Shown: positions 35,901 to 45,400 of the stretch, piece by piece | Layout: each line of letters opens with the position of its first letter | How positions within the stretch are numbered: position 1 is the first letter of the stretch | NCBI GenBank assembly: GCA_029204225.1 | Contig: CM055102.1 | Coordinates: forward strand, 23,471,390 to 23,535,389 | Origin: Diphasiastrum complanatum | Taxonomy: Eukaryota; Streptophyta; Lycopodiopsida; Lycopodiales; Lycopodiaceae | DNA length: 64,000 bases | Direction: 5' to 3' | Position numbers and translations under genes: made by a program | The notes under the pieces: generated by a model | Told to the model about the DNA's origin: nothing | The model's input: the letters and a program-made list of their open reading frames with translations, nothing else | Databases searched by the model: none

Positions 35901-38533
35901 CTCTTCATTTCTGATGATTTATTAATTTTTCTTCTTATGGCAATTATCGTTTCATCCTCTGACAACAGCAGGCACCAATCTCTTTTGAACCTGGTTTCCA
36001 CGTTCCTTTCTGTCAACCTATTGATTGACAATAGATTCTTGCTGATCATTGGAACGTGCAGCACTTCTGTTAGTCGTCTCAGGGATGAGCTGAGTTCCAC
36101 TAGCACCAATCCTATCCCAATTGCCATGATTGACTGTCTGTTGCCAACAATTTTCTAAACAGGCGGGTTCAGGACCTTGTAGCCTCTTAACATCTTCCTA
36201 CATGGCGTCATGTGGGACGTTGCTCCAGAGTCTACATTCCAGTAAGGTTCCTCCTCCGCATTCGTCTGTGCACTCTCCTTTTACATCTACTCATCTCCGT
36301 ATCAAGTGTATTCGGTGCAAGAACTCCAATTCTCTCACGCTCGCTGCCCTCCATGTCATCGATACGTTGGTCCTTTCACAGTCCTGTGAGAGATCGTTAC
36401 TCCGTTTCTCTTACGCTCACTGCCCTCCATGTCATCGGTCAGTTATCCCTTTCACAGTCCTTTGATAAGTTGTTGGGATTAAACTGTTTCTCCGTATTAG
36501 GACTGTGGATGTCCCTTGCCTGTGTGACCTCAACATTTTTGCCCCTGACCAAACTCATATTCCATTTTCTTTGTTCAGGTGGTTCTACGATAGGCTCAAG
36601 AAATGGCTTTGACCAAATGTGGAAGGTGAGATTAAGCATAAACTAGGTGATGATGAAGGTCAATGCACTTGTGGTCATACCATGGATTGTGTGGTCTGTG
36701 ACGGCGCTGATGCTCAAGTCGTCGGGATGAGAAAGCAATGGAGGCTGCAGTGTGAATGGTTTGGACTAGAAAAAGAGATTGCTCTTCTAAAGTATGCTCA
36801 TGAGGAAAATTTATAAGTAAATCAGACAAGGCTTCCCTGCAGAGTGGTGCGTTATCAGGGGTGTAACGATACAACGGTTTCACAATTTGAGGTGAGATAG
36901 GAGTGTGTGTGATGGGGAGGTGGCCTATCGAGAGTGATAGGTATGAGTGATCAGAGAGAGTGGCACGATGAACAGAGGCAGATGAAATAAAGGAAAGGAG
37001 AGACGGTGATCCCATGAAGTAGTCAACAACACTGTGGCCTCCACTGTGTGGGACGCAAGTATAGTCACCTGAGCCTGGTAAGTGAAGCGTGCCATTAAAA
37101 ATGGCCAATCCATGTGCTTCGCCTAACTAGAGTAGCTGCTCCCCAAATGATGTAATCAGGCCGTCTGCATCTGCGGACTGATGCCAAAGACAGAGATCAT
37201 CCCAATCTAGCACATGTATCAGATGTGGATCATCTGTGGCACTATGAAACTCCGTTTGCCTGGACCCAGTCCTGGCATTAAAATCCCCGACTAGAAGGAT
37301 GTAACCTCACTCTGCGTATCTGACAATGTCCGATTAAATGTCCATGAAAGATGACTCCTCAACCTGAGTGAATGCTGATGTCTCTGGAGGAAAGTAGCAA
37401 ATGGCCATAAATATATCCTGATCAAGCGTCATCAGTGTATGGTCTAATCTAATCCAAATATAGCGAGCATGCACATCCGTGTAGAGGAGCTTGACCCAAG
37501 GTCGAAGATGGTCTCTAAAGAGACATGCAACTCCTCCCGACCCTCGACCTGTGGAGGCCCTCATCATCGTCCTGTACGCCGAAACCCAACAAAAGCCCTC
37601 AACATCAGGAAGTCCCCTCTCAAGACTCTCATGTGTTTCCGTAAATAGTAGAGTGTCTCCGGTATCACCACAGACTCTGAAATCACCCGTCGTGGCTGAA
37701 GAGGGAATGCCATTGCAGTTCCAAAGACCCAACCATAATGCTCGCTTGAGGCCCCCCGGACCGGTCCTAAGTCCTAAGCCCGGGAAGCCCCATGCCCTAT
37801 TGCTCAGGTGGTGGTGAGTCGATGTATCTAGCCTTGCCATCCCGAAAAATCACCCTTTTACCCAATGCTTTGGCTTCACTAAAAACTCTCTTCCTTTCCG
37901 TCACTTGCATAAACGTGAGATCATCATCCATAAAGATATGTGTACCTCGTAACTTGGCCCGCAGTTTGAGGGCTGCCAATCGCTCATCCAAATTAGTAAA
38001 CCTTACAATGAGTGTAGAAGGATCCCTTTTCGTTTGCCATGCACGATCCAAACCATTAGAGTGATGTGATAGTATGGTAGAGAGAAAGTGGGCTGCCTCG
38101 GTCATGGGAGCATTAGTGTCCTCAATACCACGTACCCGAATGTTGATAGTTTTGTATTCTCTCATCTTTTCTTCCGATTGGTGGCCGAAATAACAGTATT
38201 CAATGTAGGTGTGTCCGCATTCTCGTTCTTCTTGAAGAGTGAAGCCCAAGTTTTGATCTCAGCCTTATGTTGTTCGATCTTTGCCTCCAAATCTTGGATA
38301 GTTGTGCTGATCGGTCCCTCTCTTCGCAAAGCCTCTTCCAAAGAGGTGATCCGGACGGACAGCAGGGTGGAGCGCTGGCCAGCAGCGATGGACAGGGTGG
38401 CCAGCAGGGTGGAGCGCTGGCCAGCAGGGCGGAGCGATGGAAGGGTGGACAACAGGGTGGAGCGCTGGCCAGCAGCGTGGAGGATCAAGGGAGAGCCACC
38501 ATCGCGAGAGGAGCCACCATCGCTACACCATCT

Positions 38534-38571
<38 letters not shown>

Positions 38572-41500
38572 AATTGATCTCACAAGTGATCACATCTATG
38601 TAAACATATTAAGTGCATTGATTTGTTGGATATTCCCTGTACTTAATTTTACAAACAATATTTTATGATAGTCTTGATGGTGTTTAAAGACTGATGTATA
38701 CATATGCAGGGGTATGTTGCAAGGCCAGAAGGTCAGCCAGATGGTTCAGTCAACCTTATGAGATGGCAGTGCACATTACCGGGCAAAGTTGGAGTAAGTA
38801 AAATCTAAAGCTTTGGTATGTTGAAATGCTTCATGTTATAACATGATCGCAGTATCTTTATCAAAGTGACCTTTTCACCTTGTCGTAGCTTGATTCGATA
38901 CTTACATTTTACTTACATTCCATTGGCATTGAAATGACAATGAAGTAAATTAAGCATTGATAGGCGTTGAGTACAACAACTCTTGGAAGCTTTCATTGGA
39001 CCCCAAATCAACGAACATCATAATTTGTGCTACTGGTAACTGTCTTGCATGGATTTGAGTTTCAAGGTATCAAACATGAACAAGGATTTTTTAGGTGATT
39101 GGTTGGCACAAAATGGTAGCTTAAGATATAAAGACTTCTTTGAACAACTATCAAGAATTTTTCTGATTTAGGCTATTGAGACTAGGTAGATATTCTGAGT
39201 AGATTTGGTTGGCTGTTGGAGCATGTCTTACAAAAGGAGAGCTGATGTACTGGTTAGTTGAAAGTAAGGTTTGTGCAGACACATTTATCAAACAATAGTT
39301 TTGCGTGCTGATTTATGAATCATTTGATAGCAAGGTTGGCGCAATGTAAATTTTCTTGCCAGGATATGTTGTATTTCAAAATGAATGATAATCGGTGTTT
39401 TCTTGATTCCCTATTAAAAAGCTTGTTCCATGCCAGTGTATGGTCAGGTCATTAAATTCTCTATGACCAGAGTACCCATGGTTGAGATAGGGTGAGACAA
39501 GGCCCATTGCGTTACCAAAATGAGCTTAGGGTCGAGGTAAGAGAAAATCAGCTTGTTTTTCTTTGTAAAGGGGTGCACAACATGGATATGGAGATTTCTT
39601 TATGCATAATACATACACCCACACTTGGGCGCTGATGATGGGAGTTGGGATGTTGTAGCATGCTGACCATGTGATCATGATGAAATTGATGATTTAAGAC
39701 TTTATAGGTGAACTTGGTAAAGTTAAAGATTGCATCTTTTTTTGGTTATGTTTGGGTACTATCCTAGATATAACAATGATATGCGTAGGGTGATGCACAT
39801 TAGACAACACAATGCACATTCCATGTGATGTTAATCTGTGGCCTGAAATGCTTCCAAAATCTATATTGAGCTAAGCAGCAGCACTGCTTACACTACCATA
39901 TGTCAAGGGAAAGTATCTGAGGATCCAATAGAATCATAGATTGAACTTGTATCTCTGTTTTCTCCTGACATGTGCAAAAAGAAAACGTGGATGTGAAAGG
40001 ACTGGCATTAGATGTAAGCAATAAAGATGAACCTGGATTGTAGCTGAAGAGAAGTGCAATTTTGTTGTTGGGTTCTCTGCCCTAAGATTCTTGAGTTGGA
40101 TGTCACTTGGTGTAGTATGGAACGTTGCTAGTGACCTTGGTAGTGTTCGGTCACCGGTGATAACTTATAGAGCCATGAAATCTAGTTTCTTGAGCTAAGA
40201 AACTGAACCTCTTGGTAGTGTATGCCTCTGGAAGGTGATTGCCTTGTATCTGATCCAAGAGTTTGACCTGTCATGTGGCCATCATTGTGAGGATGCTTTT
40301 GGACATGAGAAGGATCAGGTAATGCCTTTGTACGTGGGTCCTCGTCTTAGATTTTCCAATAGCTCTTTCAATCAAAGGGCAGCAGGGTGCTGATCGAGTA
40401 ACCAAATGAAAGTGGATAAACATAAAAGAGGACTAGAAACCATTGAAAAAAATCAACTCCTTATAGGGAGACTTATCCACATGAAGGTCCATTATCAGAT
40501 GCGTTTCAACAGCTTTCGAAGAAGTTAATTCCTGAATTTATTTTTTTCCGAGCAATGGCAGCTGGTTTGGGCCATTTCTTTATCTTTACTAGTGTGCATT
40601 GCTTTTAGCTAGGTTCTGAGCAAGCTGAAGTGAGAAAATGTTAATATTTCTCATTTTCCACTGAGGGAGGTAGGGACTTCATTTGGTTGGCTTTGCAGTC
40701 TAGTCTTCATTTTTTTTTTGTCACCTCCAAAGCAGTTATTTTGTTGGTGTCCATATCAATGTTGCAAAGCCAATGTGGATGTATGGTTGTGCATGTGACT
40801 TGCACTTTATTCTTGAGCACTGAGACATGAGTAAGCACTAGGGATGTTCATGGCATTTAGTTTGCGCCCTGCCCGATGCATTTAATGGCCTAAGATTTTG
40901 TGAGTGGACTCCATAAAGTTGAAGATTGTACCTTCCCTTTGTTATGTTTAATGCTAATTTTGAAATTAACATCACTATATATTTCTTGGGTGCTGATGAG
41001 ACATAATCAGTGCTGGTTGGCTAAAATTTTTTTGTTCATTGATTTCTATATTGTTTCGATATATATCCTTTGAGTTTTTTTGTTGCATGTATATTTTTTT
41101 CTAAGCTTTACCTGATGACATCACTAACTTCTCAAATTCAATTTGTGAATTGGGACATATTCCAGCCTCACAAATTGATATATACCAGTGAATGTGCAGT
41201 TCTTGTTTGAGATCTTCATTCACGGTGCAGCCAGCTGGTTTACACCTGTCTTTCTATCTTTTGGGGTCCATTTTGTCCATTGACTATACCATTTAGTACA
41301 GTTTTTTGAGCAAGCTAAGGTGCTGAAAATATAACCTTTTCTCTGTTTTTTGATTGTCCATGCCCATGCCTTTCCACCTCTGAAGAAGTGAAGAAAGGCA
41401 GTATGTTGGTCTGTGTACACAATGACACATATGAAAGCTAATGTGGATGTACATTTGTACATGCAACCTTCACCTAATTCATGGGAGCTGATGATTTGAA

Positions 41501-42406
41501 TAGGTACGCTGTGACATTTAGTATGTGTTATGCATGGAGTTGATGGTCAGAGAAATTGGGGATGGACTTTATAGATTTGAAGCCTACACATTTCCTTTGC
41601 TATATAGGATGGTATTCTAGATTCATCGACATATTTTTTCTTCCATATTAGGGGATGTATAGTTCTCGTTTGAGATCTTTATCCAAGTTGTAGTCAACTC
41701 ATTATTTTGTTAATTCGTTTTGTCTATACTTGTGAGCAACATATTTTTTCTTCCATATTAGGGGATGCATAGTTCTCGTTTGAGATCTTTGTCCAAGTTG
41801 TAGTCAACTCATTATTTTGTTAATTCTTTTTGTCTATACTTGTGAGCAACTAGTTTGGATAAATTCATTGTTTCCCCAGTGCTACATTTTGTCCACCAAC
41901 TCTGCCATGTAGTTAGGCTTTTAGCAACCCGAAGTGATGATATATAACGTATATTCATTTGTTTGTGAAGTAGGAATTTACTTGTTGGCTTTGCTCTTTA
42001 CTGCTAGTCTTCATCATGATTGAGATTTGCTTCGAGGCCAGAAAAGTGATAGAAACTGAATACATTGTTTGTGATATGAATACATGAATACATGCTATAA
42101 ATATGTGGGCATATTTTTGTGCAAGTGACCTGCCTTACTGTTGGGTACCCATCACATGATTAGCGATTGCACAACAATTATCCTACTATGCGTGATGGAT
42201 AGACAATCTAATAAATTTAGAGCTGTATTATGGCATGGTGGCTAAGTACGCATGAACCTTAACACATATGCATTGAGAGGACTGGTATGTTTCCTATTAA
42301 TTACACCATTGTCATAAAAGGAAAGGCAAGAAAGAGAAGGCTTATGGAGGATCAACTCATTATAGAAGAGGCTGCGTGTGGAGTTGAAGGCTCATTCAAG
42401 ATTCAC

Positions 42407-42458
<52 letters not shown>

Positions 42459-45400
42459 GGGGGAGGGTTTATTTTAGGGCATTAATGCTAATGCTATCAT
42501 GGTTGCACAATGCAATCAACCATCAATTTAATCATAGGGCCTAAACCCTAATGCTATCATGATTGCACAATGCAATCATTCATCAATTTAATCATAGAAA
42601 GATAAAGACACTTTTAGAAGAGACAAATAGCAACTCTACTACCTTTCAATGATCAAATTGCATAACCAGAGAAATGAGCCAAAGTGGGAGAGAAGCAGTA
42701 CGAAGATATCTCCTCCACAAATCTCTGAGTTACCTTATACTTGAAAAGGGCTAAAATTCCATCAAATACATCACATAAGGCACATGGGTCCATTTGTCAT
42801 CAACTATCCAAAAAGGTACATTTGATAGAACGATTTAATAATGAGAGTACTCTAAATTAGCCAACCTGTAGTGTACATTGCTCTCAATAAAGATATTGCT
42901 AGTTACCTATACATCTAATAGCATATCATTTGTTGGTGTGGCAATCTGTTGGTGAGGGGTACGTATGGATGTGAAGATTATATCTCCAGTGTTCGCCGTT
43001 TATCGATCACCCATGATATAAAAAGGATTACAACCAACAAACAGCCAAGGTCCATGCAAATGACTTTCTTGCACATGCACTGCTGGAACCACATGGTTTG
43101 TGACAAGACAGGTAAGACTTTCCTGCATCTTCAAGGATGTAATCTTCTATTCTAGCAACGAGATTGTGAAATCTCCATCACCTTGTACAAGGATATTCAC
43201 AAATGTGCACACAAGAACGTTCGTAGCTATGTTCTGTAGGATTTGGAAGACTTGGAATGGAACAAGCATTTTGGGATGTTGGGATATGGAACAGTGTGTT
43301 GATTATAGTTCTGGGAAACATTTCCAGCCTGGGATATGAAAAATGTCACATTGCATAAAGCAAACTAGCCCAAGACTGAAGGTAATTACAATTGTGCATG
43401 TGAAAGCGAGGGAAATTGAGGGAGAAAGTGATTAAACACTCCCAAGGGATGGAAACTATGTTGAAATAAGGTCAACAAGACATCATTGCTAAAAAAGATC
43501 AAATTTGTAATTCAAGTAAATAATGTGTATCTTGATGGGGAAACACATATCCCACATGGTAAAATGATTTCCCAAAATGTTCACTCAGGCATTCCCCTGA
43601 TTGGGGAAAATGAGTTTCCCATAAAAAAAAGCTGGGGAAACGTGTTTCTCAGTAACTATGTTCTGATGCAACTTAGATTTATAAGTTAGTTGCATCAGCC
43701 ATTTTCTGTTTGCTAAGCATGTTGTCATTGAAAAATATCATGCCGCAGGGCATTGGATCGCGATGCACAGTTCTTGCTAGGTTTTGTTATTCCTTGCAAC
43801 TGTGAAACCCTAGGGGATAAAGAAAACTGATAATATACAAGGACATGCGTAGCGTGGTTAGCATTATGCAGGATTGGAACTTGACACTTCCCACGACTTT
43901 TGACTTGCTGCCAGCAGAGCAATAGCACATTTGAAAAATGCTACGCAGTAGTTCAGAAACTGTTTCTCTTCACAGATACTGACAATTCTGATAAGCTGTA
44001 AATTATGGAATTAACTAGTTAGAAGTTTTATTTTGCAGACTGGCTGGGAAGGAGGATATTTTCCTCTTACAATCCATTTCAGTGAAGACTATCCAAGCAA
44101 ACCTCCAAAATGCAAGTTTCCCCCTGGATTTTTCCATCCAAATGTGTATCCTTCTGGGACTGTTTGCCTCTCTATACTTGACGAAGATCAAGTAAGCACC
44201 TTGTGACCAACATTTCGTTGAGTGGCAAGTTCTATCATGGCATATCAAACTTGGAGTGCGTTAACTTTTTGAACGTCGTAGTTGGTTTTAAAGCTACTAC
44301 ATTGCACATGCTTAGATTTTTCTGATCTTCTTCAGGGTTGGAGACCTGCTATCACAGTTAAACAGATTCTTGTTGGAATCCAGGAGCTTTTGGATGCACC
44401 CAATCCTGCAAGTCCGGCACAAACTGAAGCTTATCAGCTTTTTATACAGGTATGCTACATTGACGTCGCAACATTTCTATCTTAATCGTAGATTCTAACA
44501 CAGCGGGTCCACTCGTAACCAAAAAATCAGATGGATTGTCTACAACACTACACAAATCAAATTGGGCAGTGAGAGTGAATTTCATCTTGAAAATCTGAGT
44601 GTATTCCCAGCTGAATGCTGCTGTTTTCAAGTTTTGCATGTGGCACTTTGAAGTACTATATATCATCTCCTCAAGCCCGTTTAGAATGCCTTGGACGTTG
44701 TGCGAGTGTTTTCCCCGCACTGCAAGCACATGCCAAAGGAGTTAGATTCCTTGGAAGGCTGCTGATTTTGAGATTTTTAGCAGGATAATAGCTTAAGCAT
44801 GGCCATAGGAGATTAAGGTCTATCCTTTGATGCAAGCCTTGGAAATTAGAGACCAATAATGTTGGTAAGCAAATTAGATACAGCATCCTGAAGGGAGACA
44901 GGGTAACAGTAAAAGTTTACAATGTATCTACTATTCTCTGCAGCAAGTCCTATTCTGCATGCAGAATCTTAAGTTTTGATATCAAAGGATAATTATGGCT
45001 TTGGCGTTTGATCAGCATGATAGGCATGCATATCAAGAAAATGGGTTGGTGCATCACCCCGTAATAGTAGTGTAGTTTTAACTTGTTAAACAAGCAAAGG
45101 AAGGTGACACATTTTTGGTAGATGTTACTGATTTAAGAATTGCATGTATTATCTAATCTGTCAGAAGACTTTTTCCTTAGCACTTCTTCTCAAAGATTTT
45201 CGATCAAGCACAGTAGTTTGCTATCAATTCTGAAAACCTGAAAGTGGATGGGCAGAAGTGTTAAAAGGCATGATGTTGTAACTGGTTTTGTGGAGCTAAT
45301 GGAAGCACTCACAAAAATCCAGAGACATAGATGTGAAAGCTTACTTTGTTATATTTGTACTTTCAGGCTGGAAGATTTTATTATTCTTATGAGGTGCATT

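Larger units (their letters stand above)
32760..36535 (-). mobile_element. Antisense Ty1-copia element inserted in the LINE
   Basis: Two direct repeats (32,894-33,186 and 36,257-36,535) are its LTRs. Between them on the minus strand lie protease ([11 protein letters not shown] at about 36,225), integrase (35,800-35,050), RT (34,700-33,990) and RNase H (33,890-33,050). Gag and primer site are deleted, since the protease directly abuts the shortened 5' LTR at about 36,250. The 3' LTR probably extends further left to about 32,76x. Target duplication was not found. Several frameshifts occur. Confidence 0.88.
30350..38550 (-). mobile_element. Antisense L1-like LINE, split by a Copia insertion
   Basis: On the minus strand the order is ORF1 (coiled coil then RRM-like, 38,490-37,797), APE endonuclease (37,840-36,630), a Copia insertion (about 36,535-32,76x), reverse transcriptase and a C-terminal zf-RVT-type Cys/His motif (32,730-30,550). 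This is the L1 order. The end near 30,345 is cut by the gag-only LTR element. Frameshifts and stops show decay. It is antisense to SCE1 and its 5' end lies about 150 bp before SCE1 exon 2. Confidence 0.88.
38794..44038 (+). other. SCE1 intron 2 (5.2 kb)
   Basis: Bounded by GTAAGT and TTTTGCAG. No transposon protein was recognised. It contains degenerate large repeat units (about 39.6-42.2 kb), a 110-bp tandem duplication, a GA tract with a G-run and a 62-bp duplication. The stretch 42,600-44,038 shows no recognisable feature except several GGGGAAAC/GTTTCCC words at about 43,535-43,655. Confidence 0.7.

Noticed and set aside
35456-36158. Two sense open frames of 115 codons
   Set aside because: They overlap the antisense Copia integrase and protease linker and carry no known motif.
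37491-38064. Sense open frames opposite the LINE
   Set aside because: They are shadows of LINE ORF1 and the endonuclease.
43486-44485. Open frames in SCE1 intron 2 and around exons 3-4
   Set aside because: They are intronic or read-through extensions of real SCE1 exons; the exon borders are clear from the conserved protein.
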